Source of the DNA: Tritrichomonas musculus
Lineage: Eukaryota > Parabasalia > Tritrichomonadida > Tritrichomonadidae
Direction of reading: 5' to 3'
Length of the DNA stretch: 64,000 bases
NCBI GenBank assembly: GCA_039105265.1
Contig: JAPFFF010000015.1
Coordinates: forward strand, 1,116,001-1,180,000
Positions 52,601 through 59,400 of this stretch are shown one piece after another. The notes under the pieces are model-generated. The model did not search any database and was not told the origin of the DNA. It saw only the letters and a program-made list of their open reading frames with translations. A program made the translations under genes and the position numbers. Numbering within the stretch: the stretch's first letter is position 1; each line of letters opens with the position of its first letter.

Positions 52601-55096
52601 AACAACTACAAACAACAAATTGAAAACCTCAACAACAAGATCAGCGAAATGACATCAACAATCCAGGAACTCAACAACAAGATCAGTGAAATGACACGTG
52701 AAATCCAGAACCTCAACAACAAGATCACTGAATTAACACGTGAAGTTGAAAACAAGGACAGAGAGATCGAAAAGCTTAACAACGAAATCAACAACTACAA
52801 GCAACAAATCGAAACACTCAACAACAAGATCAGCGAAATGACATCAACAATCCAAACACTCAACAGCAAGATCTCAGAATTAACACGTGACATCCAGAAC
52901 AAGGACAGAGAGATCGAAAAGCTCAACAACGAAATCAACAACTACAAGCAACAAATCGAAACACTCAACAACAAGATCTCTGAATTACAATCAACAATTG
53001 AAAGCAAGAACACTGAAATCCAGAACTTGAACAACAAGGTCACTGAATTAACAAGAGAAATTGAACGTGTCAACAATGTTCTCCGTGAAACAGAACGTAA
53101 AGCACAACAAGATCATGACAGCTTAACACGTGAAATCGAAAACTTGAACAACAAGGTCACCGAATTAACAAGGACAATTGAAAGCAAGAACACTGAAATC
53201 CAGAACTTGAACAACAAGGTCACCGAATTAACAAGGACTGTTGAAAGCAAGAACACTGAAATCCAGAACTTGAACAACAAGGTCACTGAATTAACAAGGA
53301 CAATTGAAAGCAAGAACACTGAAATCCAGAACTTGAACAACAAGGTTTCTGAGATGAAGTCTGAAATTGAACGCATCACAAACAACTACGAAACCAAGAT
53401 CAACGAAATGAAATCAGAAATGACAAGAGAAATCGAAAATGTCAAGAACAACTACGAAAACAAGATCAGTGAAATGAAGTCTGAAATGACCAAAGAAATT
53501 GAACGCATCACAAACAACTACGAAACCAAGATCAATGACATGAAATCAGAAATGACAAGAGAAATTGAACGCATCACAAACAACTATGAAAGCAAGATCA
53601 GCGAGATGAAATCAGAAAATGAACGTATCGTAAACAACTACGAAAACAAGATCAGCGAAATGAAGTCTGAAATTGAACGTGTCACAAACAACTATGAAAG
53701 CAAGATCAATGACATGAAATCTGAAATGACAAGAGAAATCGAAAATGTCAAGAACAACTACGAAAGCAAGATCAGCGAGATCAAATCCGAAAACGAACGT
53801 GTCATTAACAACTACGAAAGCAAGATCAGTGACATGAAATCAGAAATGACAAGAGAAATTGAAAATGTCAAGAACAACTACGAAAGCAAGATCAGTGACA
53901 TGAAATCAGAAAATGAACGTGTTGTAAACAACTATGAAAACAAGGTCAACGAAATGAAATCAGAAGTTGAACGTGTCAACAATGTTGTCCGTGAAACAGA
54001 GCGTAAAGCACAAGAAGACCATCAGAACTTAACACGTGAAATTGAATCCAGAAACAATGAAATCCAGAACAAGAACACTGAAATACAAAACTGCAACAGC
54101 AAGATCTCCAACATGACATCTGAAATCCAACGTGTCAACACTGTCTTAAGTGAAACACAAAACAAGGGACAAGAAGAAACAACAAGCCTCAAGAGTGAAA
54201 TCGAAAGCTTGAAGAGAGATGCACAAGCTGACCACGACAAATTATCAGATGAAATACAAAGATTGAACTCACAAATCTCAAGCATGTCATCTGAAATCTG
54301 CAACTACAAGTCAACAATTGAAAGCTTGAACTCAAAGATCGGAGACTTGAACAATGAAATTGAACGCTTAAGACAAGAATTGGCCGAAACACAACGTAGA
54401 GCTTCTGAAGATCATGACAACATGCAACATGAAATCGATGGATTGAACTCAAAGATCTTCGAATTGACATCTGAAATCGAACGCTTAAGAAGTGAATTAG
54501 CTAGTGCTCAACGTGATGCCCAACAAGATCATGACAACTTATCAAGCGAAATCGAAAGATTGAAGCAAGAATTGGCTCAAACACAACATGATGCTCAACA
54601 AGACCATGACAACTTATCACGTGAAATCCAAGACAAGAACTCAGAAATCGATAACTTGAACTCAAAGATCTTCGAATTAACAGCTGAAATCGATCGCTTA
54701 AAGATGGAATTAGAACAAACACAACGTTCTGCACAACAAGATCATGACAACTTGTCCAACGAAATCGAAAGACTGAAGGCTGAAATCGAACGTTTGACCA
54801 GCGAATTATCTGAAACACAACGTAACGCTCAACAAGATCATGACAACTTATCTGCTGAAATCGAAAGATTGAAGCAAGAATTGGCTCAAACACAACGTGA
54901 TGCTCAACAAGACCATGACAACTTAACAGCCGAAATCGAAAGACTCAAGATGGAAATCTCACAATTGAACGTCAAGTTGACTGAAACAATACAAAACGCT
55001 GAAATTGATCACAACAACCTTTGCAATCTCATCGAGAAATACAAGAAAGCTTTGATTGAAATCGGCGATATTGATGATGCAGCACTTGCTAACTAA
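40607..55096 (+). CDS. Giant calponin-homology/coiled-coil repeat protein
   Basis: 4829 residues in one uninterrupted frame. Residues about 5-115 (WIPLQIKVFTRWVNGQLK) and about 125-230 (AKNAILEWAIGRTSEYPNVN) look like tandem calponin-homology domains, as in alpha-actinin and spectrin, which bind actin. An Ala/Glu/Lys/Arg-rich helix follows (about 235-375). Then comes a continuous coiled coil made of near-identical heptad-multiple repeats (about 500-4130), MKSEMTREIE/NNYESKIS-type repeats (about 4245-4465) and QQDHDNLSAEIERLK-type repeats to the C-terminus (about 4510-4800). A coil of this length could reach several hundred nanometres. The likely role is as a filament or linker in the trichomonad cytoskeleton; which structure it serves is not shown by the sequence. 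The ATG follows Inr-like motifs. Confidence 0.88.
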   Translation: MSTTRAEDWIPLQIKVFTRWVNGQLKAGNCEQIGEITKDLSNGVPLVELAEILTKKDAPVKWAKTPKRNIDQVMNCDLSVDMFTKDGVKIIGISGKDINDNNEKLILGFVWSLILHYSIGGAVTDSKDNNSGKKTAKNAILEWAIGRTSEYPNVNKFTPYSVSMCALLDSYLPDKINYYSLNPSDVEGNARLACKVMEEIGIPVYVMPEDLTSSGDKVDEKTLLTQLAAAKVVLENLKGKEIDAEKFAKEKADAEKAAREQAEAEAKAKADAERAQREKEEAERMARDKAEQDRLAKEKADAEAKAEAERLAREKAEADAKAEADRLAQEKADAEAKAEAERLAREKAEADAKAEADRLAKERAEAEAKAAAERDDLLAEIERLKKLLAETETDRDNWKEKYMVAHAHEEQLMKDNADLQAEIESLKNELSETQRKAQEDHDNLSAQIDNLKKELSDTKEQAKIDHDNLTAEIEKLKIEAKEDHDNLTAEINKLNSELEGLNNKVAELTSTVEAKDREIESLNGKVAELESTVEAKDREIEALNGKISELQSEVENYKQQIEALNGKVAELQSTVEAKDREIEALNGKISELQSTIEGLNGQIAELQSTVEAKNREIEALNGKISELQSTIEALNGKVAELQSTVEAKDREIEALNGKIGELQSTIEGLNGQIAELQSTVEAKNREIEALNGKINELQSTIEALNGKVAELQSTVEAKNREIEALNGKINEMTATIESLNGQIAELQSTVEAKNREIEALNGKISELQSTIEGLNGQIAELQSTVEAKNREIEALNGKINELQSTIEALNGKVAELQSTVEAKDREIEALNGKINEMASTIESLNGQIAELQSTVEAKNREIEALNGKISELQSTIEGLNGQIAELQSTVEAKNREIEALNGKISEMTATIESLNNKISELQSTIEAKDREIEALNGKISELQSTIEALNGKVAELQSTVEAKNREIEALNGKIAELQSTVEAKNREIEALNGKIGELQSTIEALNGKVAELQSTVEAKNREIEALNGKISELQSTIEGLNGQIAELQSTVEAKNREIEALNGKINELQSTIEALNGKVAELQSTVEAKDREIEALNGKINEMASTIESLNGQIAELQSTVEAKNREIEALNGKISELQSTIEGLNGQIAELQSTVEAKNREIEALNGKISEMTATIESLNNKISELQSTIEGLNGQIAELQSTVEAKNKEIEALNGKISELQSTIEGLNGQIAELQSTVEAKNREIEALNGKISEMTATIESLNNKISELQSTIEGLNGQIAELQSTVEAKNKEIEALNGKISELQSTIEGLNGQIAELQSTVEAKNREIEALNGQIAELQSTVEAKNREIEALNGKISEMTATIESLNNKISELQSTIEAKDREIEALNGKISELQSTIEGLNGQIAELQSTVEAKNREIEALNGKISELQSTIEAKDREIEALNGKISELQSTIEGLNGQIAELQSTVEAKNKEIEALNGKISELQSTIEGLNGQIAELQSTVEAKNKEIEALNGKISELQSTIEGLNGQIAELQSTVEAKNKEIEALNGKISELQSTIEGLNGQIAELQSTVEAKNKEIEALNGKISELQSTIEGLNGQIAELQSTVEAKNREIEALNGQIAELQSTVEAKNREIEALNGKISEMTATIESLNNKISELQSTIEAKDREIEALNGKISELQSTIEGLNGQIAELQSTVEAKNREIEALNGKISELQSTIEAKDREIEALNGKISELQSTIEGLNGQIAELQSTVEAKNREIEALNGKISEMTATIESLNNKISELQSTIEAKDREIEALNGKISEMTATIESLNNKISELQSTIEGLNGQIAELQSTVEAKNREIEALNGKIGELQSTIEALNGKVAELQSTVEAKNREIEALNGKISEMTATIESLNNKISELQSTIEAKDREIEALNGKINEMTATIESLNNKISELQSTIEAKDREIEALNGKISELQSTIEALNGQIAELQSTVEAKNREIEALNGKISELQSTIEAKDREIEALNGKISELQSTIEGLNGQIAELQSTVEAKNREIEALNGKIGELQSTIEALNGKVAELQSTVEAKNREIEALNGKISEMTATIESLNNKISELQSTIEAKDREIEALNGKINEMTATIESLNNKISELQSTIEALNGQIAELQSTVEAKNREIEALNGQIAELQSTVEAKNREIEALNGKISEMTATIESLNNKISELQSTIEAKDREIEALNGKISEMTATIESLNNKINELQSTIEGLNGQIAELQSTVEAKNREIEALNGKISELQSTIEGLNGQIAELQSTVEAKNREIEALNGKISELQSTIEAKDREIEALNGKISELQSTIEGLNGQIAELQSTVEAKNREIEALNGKISEMTATIESLNNKISELQSTIEAKDREIEALNGKISEMTATIESLNNKISELQSTIEAKDREIEALNGKISELQSTIEALNGQIAELQSTVEAKNREIEALNGKINEMTATIESLNNKISELQSTIEAKDREIESLNGKITELQSEIENLKQQIEQLNNKISELQSTIEAKDREIESLNGKISELTNEISRLNSEIENYKQQIEQLNGKISELQSTIEAKDREIESLNGKISELQSEIENYKQQIEQLNNKISELQSTIEAKDREIESLNGKITELQSTIEAKDREIESLNGKITELQSEIENLKQQIEQLNGKISELQSTIEAKDREIESLNGKISELQSTIEAKDREIESLNGKITELQSEIENLKQQIEQLNGKISELQSTIEAKDREIESLNGKITELQSEIENYKQQIEQLNGKISELQSTIEAKDREIESLNGKISELQSTIEAKDREIESLNGKITELTNEISRLNSEIENYKQQIEQLNGKISELQSTIEAKDREIESLNGKISELQSTIEAKDREIESLNGKISELQSEIENYKQQIEQLNNKISELQSTIEAKDREIESLNGKISELQSEIENYKQQIEQLNNKISELQSTIEAKDREIESLNNKINELQSTIESLNSKISELTNEISRLNSEIENYKQQIEQLNGKISELQSTIEAKDREIESLNGKISELQSEIENYKQQIEQLNNKISELQSTIEAKDREIESLNNKINELQSTIESLNNKISELTNEISRLNSEIENYKQQIEQLNGKISELQSTIEAKDREIESLNGKISELQSEIENYKQQIEQLNGKISELQSTIEAKDREIESLNGKISELQSEIENYKQQIEQLNNKISELQSTIEAKDREIESLNNKINELQSTIESLNSKISELTNEISRLNSEIENYKQQIEQLNGKINDLTRELEEKNREIEQLNNKISELQSTIEAKDREIESLNSKISELTNEISRLNSEIENYKQQIEQLNGKINDLTRELEEKNREIEQLNNKISELQSTIEAKDREIESLNSKINELQSTIESLNSKISELTNEISRLNSEIENYKQQIEQLNGKINDLTRELEEKNREIEQLNNKISELQSTIEAKDREIESLNSKISELTNEISRLNSEIENYKQQIEQLNGKINDLTRELEEKNREIEQLNNKISELQSTIEAKDREIESLNSKINELQSTIESLNSKISELTNEISRLNSEIENYKQQIEQLNGKINDLTRELEEKNREIEQLNSKISELQSTIESLNSKISELQSTIEAKDREIESLNGKISELQSEIENYKQQIEQLNNKISELQSTIEAKDREIESLNNKINELQSTIESLNSKISELTNEISRLNSEIENYKQQIEQLNGKINDLTRELEEKNREIEQLNSKISELQSTIEAKDREIESLNSKISELTNEISRLNSEIENYKQQIEQLNGKINDLTRELEEKNREIEQLNSKISELTREIENKNREIEQLNNKINDLTNEINNYKQQIEQLNNKISELTSTIQSLNSKISELTREIENKDREIEKLNNKINDLNNEINNYKQQIETLNNKISEMTREIQNINSKISELTREVENKDREIEKLNNEINNYKQQIENLNNKISEMTSTIQELNNKISEMTREIQNKDREIEKLNNEINNYKQQIENLNNKISEMTSTIQELNNKISEMTREIQNLNNKITELTREVENKDREIEKLNNEINNYKQQIETLNNKISEMTSTIQTLNSKISELTRDIQNKDREIEKLNNEINNYKQQIETLNNKISELQSTIESKNTEIQNLNNKVTELTREIERVNNVLRETERKAQQDHDSLTREIENLNNKVTELTRTIESKNTEIQNLNNKVTELTRTVESKNTEIQNLNNKVTELTRTIESKNTEIQNLNNKVSEMKSEIERITNNYETKINEMKSEMTREIENVKNNYENKISEMKSEMTKEIERITNNYETKINDMKSEMTREIERITNNYESKISEMKSENERIVNNYENKISEMKSEIERVTNNYESKINDMKSEMTREIENVKNNYESKISEIKSENERVINNYESKISDMKSEMTREIENVKNNYESKISDMKSENERVVNNYENKVNEMKSEVERVNNVVRETERKAQEDHQNLTREIESRNNEIQNKNTEIQNCNSKISNMTSEIQRVNTVLSETQNKGQEETTSLKSEIESLKRDAQADHDKLSDEIQRLNSQISSMSSEICNYKSTIESLNSKIGDLNNEIERLRQELAETQRRASEDHDNMQHEIDGLNSKIFELTSEIERLRSELASAQRDAQQDHDNLSSEIERLKQELAQTQHDAQQDHDNLSREIQDKNSEIDNLNSKIFELTAEIDRLKMELEQTQRSAQQDHDNLSNEIERLKAEIERLTSELSETQRNAQQDHDNLSAEIERLKQELAQTQRDAQQDHDNLTAEIERLKMEISQLNVKLTETIQNAEIDHNNLCNLIEKYKKALIEIGDIDDAALAN
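42110..48105 (+). repeat. Coding repeat array I: 42- and 63-bp modules (ALNGKISELQST type)
   Basis: Residues about 500-2500. Two module lengths alternate: 14 residues (KISELQSTIEGLNG, KISEMTATIESLNN) and 21 residues (the AELQSTVEAKNREIEALNG type). All are multiples of seven, so heptad phase is never broken. Copies are nearly identical at DNA level; for instance a 105-bp unit is repeated exactly about four times at 44941-45370. Confidence 0.9.
48106..50430 (+). repeat. Coding repeat array II: EIENYKQQIEQLN type
   Basis: Residues about 2500-3275. The modules change to ESLNGKISELQSEIENYKQQ and IEQLNNKISELQSTIEAKDR, with TNEISRLNSEIENYKQQ inserts. Units still share heptad phase with array I and are near-identical to each other. 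Confidence 0.85.
50431..53345 (+). repeat. Coding repeat arrays III-IV: INDLTRELEEKNREIEQLN and SEMTREIQN types
   Basis: Residues about 3275-4245. A block of INDLTRELEEKNREIEQLN units about 63 bp long is interleaved with array II modules up to about 52030. Gradually more diverged units follow (NNKISEMTSTIQELN, REIENKDREIEKLNNEIN, SKNTEIQNLNNKVTELTR), suggesting older repeats toward the C-terminus. Confidence 0.8.
53346..54000 (+). repeat. Coding repeat array V: NNYESKISEMKSE type
   Basis: Residues about 4245-4465. Units such as EIENVKNNYESKISEMKSE, mostly 15 or 22 residues long, mark a different helical repeat from arrays I-IV. Confidence 0.75.
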
Positions 55097-56469
55097 GTCA
55101 ATCATTTAATATAGATTATAGAATCATAGAATCATAGATTTTTAATAGATCATATTATTAATAAATAATTTTATTATTTTAAAATTCTTCTTCTTTTTTT
55201 TTTATTTATTAAAACATCTTTTTTACTAATTTGTAGTATAATCATTGAAAAAGATTATCTTCAAATGAAGAAAATATTAATATTTATTTTGACTTTCTCA
55301 AGTATTTTTTTTTGCTTTTGATGAATTGTGCTTTGGAAGTCCTTTAATAAATAATTGAATGGTTTCATTACTATTTTGATCATAAAGCTTTCTTGTTTAT
55401 ACTAAAATAAAATGCTTACAGTATCTTCATATGTTCTCTTAATAAGCTTATTCTTTTCTTATTGCTTAATATTCACTCAGTCAAATTACAAGTATTTTTT
55501 GTGTATGCTGAAAATTATATTTAATTACAGCATCATTTGAAAATGTTAATCAGGCAGTTATGCTTATTGATTACTTTATTAATTGCATTATATTCAATCA
55601 GCACTACTCATTATTCACCAACAAAATCATGAAGTTTGGTATTTAACATTATATGCAATTGGCGTTTTCTTTAATCAATATTATGCTCACAATTTAAAAA
55701 TATTTTTAATCTGTCAAATGAAAAAGCTACTCTTTATTTTTATATCATTTATTGATTACTTATTCATAATATATAATGAAGCATTTATTATTTATCATTT
55801 ATTACACAATATTGATTATATGCAAAATTCATCATTTTAAATTAGATGAGCTGATAACATATTGATTTTTTTCAAAATCTTAAATGAAAACAAATATAAT
55901 AATCTTAAATTACTAATTTTAAATTCAAAAAGGTTAATATATCAGGATTCTATTTAAATATTAGTTGAATTTCATAAATACCACCATTAATTCTTTTAGG
56001 AAATGATGTATCTGTTTTATACCTCTAGCTTGTTTTTATCTTATTATTACAAATGTAATTGTTTTTATTAGATCATATCTAGGACCAAACTATAAAATAA
56101 CTTCGTGTTTTATTATGATTCTATTAACATTTTTGGGATTCTAACAAATTTATTATAATTAATACAGTAATTGAAATTTCTAGAAATGCACTTGTATATC
56201 AATTTTAATTTACATATCTTAATAACTAGCCACGAGATATCTAATGTTAAAATTGTGTTAAAAACAATGTTTTCTTGAGTCATGATATGTTTTTTTTTTT
56301 TTTTTTTTGATACTATATAAAAAACTAACAACAATTATATGTATATAATTTTATTATTTCATTATTTCCAAATAACGGTTGAATAATAATATTGATACTA
56401 TATCAAACGAACAATTTTGAAATATTTAAATACATATCTGGTCCCAAGAAAATTTCAAAATCTTTTCCG
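55097..56469. other. 1.4-kb A+T-rich gap
   Basis: 3' flank of the giant gene and upstream region of the cyclase-like gene. It has a short reiterated ATAGAATC leader-like run right after the stop and a 19-T tract (56290-56308). Frames at 55583-55840 and 56113-56334 look like A/T noise. No RNA is recognised. Confidence 0.5.
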
Positions 56470-59400
56470 ATGACCTCAGCAACTTCGAATTCTGGGAAAA
56501 CTCCTGAGGAAATAACTTCAACATCCAATACCACTCGCCATCAGAAGTTCAGAGGTCTTCTTAAAAGGAAGCCATCTAAAATTTTTCGTGATAATTTATT
56601 TCGTTTTTTTGATTATTTATATACAATTGCTCCTTCTCATTTAATAATTATTTTAATTATGAAGTACCTTCATTTCATTCAAATAGGAATATTGTCTTTT
56701 TTTCCTTTTAGTTCAACTTTATGGCCAGACAATTCTCTTCTAGGTAAAATAAGCAAAGTTTTATCTATCGGTGCAACAATTATTCCAGCTAGAGCAAGCA
56801 TTTCAGCTCATCTTTTTTTTGAAATGATCATTTATCTTTTATATTTTTCATTTGTTATTTTCTTTTTTATATGTTTTAGATTATTCCAAGTTTATACAAA
56901 AATTAGTACCTTTTCAATTAAGATAATTACAATAATCATGAATGCATTTTTACCATTTTTAATATCTATTACATCTTCAAATCTTGGATTAGATTTATTT
57001 TTAATTATCAATCATAACAAACAAGATATTAATACCAACTCATCTAATTATTATTATATTCATACTAATTATAGTTTTCCGTTAGTAATATTTAATTTTA
57101 TTCTCGGTTTGATTGAATTAATATCAATGATTCTATTTCAAACAATATTTGTTACCCCATCACTAACTTTTAGACCGCAAGCAATACATATTTTATCTCC
57201 ACATGCATCAATCATATACTTTTTATTTATTTTTTATTACTCTTTTTCCACAACATTTTGTATCATATACGAAGGGAACAAAGGTTATTTTAGGCTAGTT
57301 TTTGGATTTTTAAATGTTTTTCCTCTTGGATTTTTATTATATAATCTATATGCTCATACTGAAATCTGGGTAACAAATAGCTTACATCAAACATTATTAT
57401 CACTATCTCATATGATTGTTATCACTTTAATCGTTTTACTAACACTTCTACAACTCAATCAAAGCATGAATGAGATTTGTATATTTCTTTTTATTCTTGT
57501 TTTTTGTGTTTCACACTATATAATTCCATATATTACCAGTTACAATCACAAAAGAAATCTTCTAATCCTAGATAAAATCGATGAAAACGAAGAAATTTTA
57601 ACAAAAATTTCAACAAATAAATATTTACAACTTCTTCGAACTGGATTTGATACTGGACATGAACTTTGCCATTCCTGGAAGCTTTTTAAGATGGCTGATA
57701 AAAAAATGACGAAAAACAAAACATTTATAAATATTTACGCTCATTATGCTGCAATTTATCCGGATGAATCAGCAATTTTACATTATGTATGCAAACTTAT
57801 TAAAAAAGTAAAGCATAACAATATTGATATGAAATATTTGTCATTTCAGATTCACAATCTTCTTCAACAAAGAGAGCGAGGATTATCAAAAACGATCAAA
57901 AAAACATGTACAAAAATTTCTGATAAAACAGAAAAATGCCGTGATCAACTTCGACTAGTTTGGCAATCTGTTATTAATGGCTCTACCTCGGAATTGGATG
58001 ATTTAACATCTCAATTAAAGAAAAATGAAGATGAAATTTCACGCGAATATACTCAACTTTGCTTTGTTTACCCAAACAATCCTTATATTGCATCCGCATA
58101 TTCAGCCTTTTTATCTGATATTTTATGCAATGATAGAGAATCAGAAGAATATGCCAAAATACATCGTCTTCTTCGAAGCGGCGCCAAAACACGAGTTGAA
58201 CGATCATATTATTTTGCAACGATGATGATTAAAACATTGCCAGATGTTCATCAACATTCTATTTTGAACAATGACAATCAAAAACAATTGAATAATAACA
58301 ATAACCGATCATTAGCAATTGGTAACGTTCTTGCAGCCAATAAACAAGAAGATGTTAATGAAGAAAAAACTCAGCAACGATACATTGAAATGATGATTGA
58401 TTCAGTTCGTCTTCCATCGCTAAGATATGGACCTTTCATATTGTTTTTAATTGTTTCTCTAGCTTTTCCTGTCCTATCAATTTTTCTTTTAACTTCAATG
58501 ATTTCCAATTTAAACAACAATATGTTTTGCTCCTATTCTATGGAGCTCTTTTCATTTCTAAGGACTCATCTTTGCCAATTATCAATGACATCATATTATT
58601 ATGCATTATCTAAGAATCGTTTTATAACGCCTCTTTCTCTTATAGGAAATAGTGATATTCAGCAATCAGATGAAGAAGTTTTTCTATCATCAGTGAATGA
58701 AGCAGTTTTTTCATTAAATTTGATCAACACATATTATCCTAAATTGCATGGGTCATCATACTTATTTGGAGATCCTTTAAGATATTTAAACTCTCCATTG
58801 ATTAATTATGATCTTTTTTCAACGATAAACAACAAGACCGAAACTATGTGGAGTTTTCAACACATTTCATCATTTATTGGTCTTGTTGCTGTTGAACTAA
58901 GCAATAAAAAGAGTTACCAAATGTTACGATTTCCTGAATTAAGAACACTTGTCTTTAATAGTATAACTATATTATTCCAAACTAAAAATATGGCTGATAT
59001 TTATCTTCATTCGTTTCGATTCATGAATGATGATACATATTACAGGCTACTATATTTGGTAATTGCCATTGGTGGCGGTTTTTTGATCTTTGGAATAATT
59101 GTCATTATTGTCATTTTTGTTAAGATGAACAATGAAAAGAAGCTACTATATGATTCATTCAAAACGCTACCAAAATCAACAATTTCTTCAATTGTTGACA
59201 AAATTGATGCACAATCAGGCAAACATGCTGATCAAGATACAACGATACAACCGATGTCTTTACAAGAGCAAAATGCAATGAGGATATTGAACTTAACATC
59301 TGATCGCAGAACTCATATAAATGAAGAATTATTAATGATTGTCTTATTGTTACTTATTGCAGTAATTGTCATAATTTTCATGATGATTTTTTCAATAGAA

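Noticed and set aside
42110..53345. CRISPR array or satellite DNA
   Set aside because: Repeats are in frame, heptad-phased and protein-coding with no variable spacers; this is a coiled-coil gene.
41218..54893. Many frames overlapping the giant coiled-coil gene, plus and minus
   Set aside because: Regular echoes of the repeated coding strand (SKPSTER-type and LRASISLSLAS-type); not independent genes.
55583..56334. Two short frames between the giant gene and the cyclase-like gene
   Set aside because: Hydrophobic A/T-rich composition, no initiator or family.
56392..56469. 26 extra codons before the cyclase-like ATG
   Set aside because: Begins at TTG; the first ATG (56470) is the more likely start, though I saw no clear initiator there.
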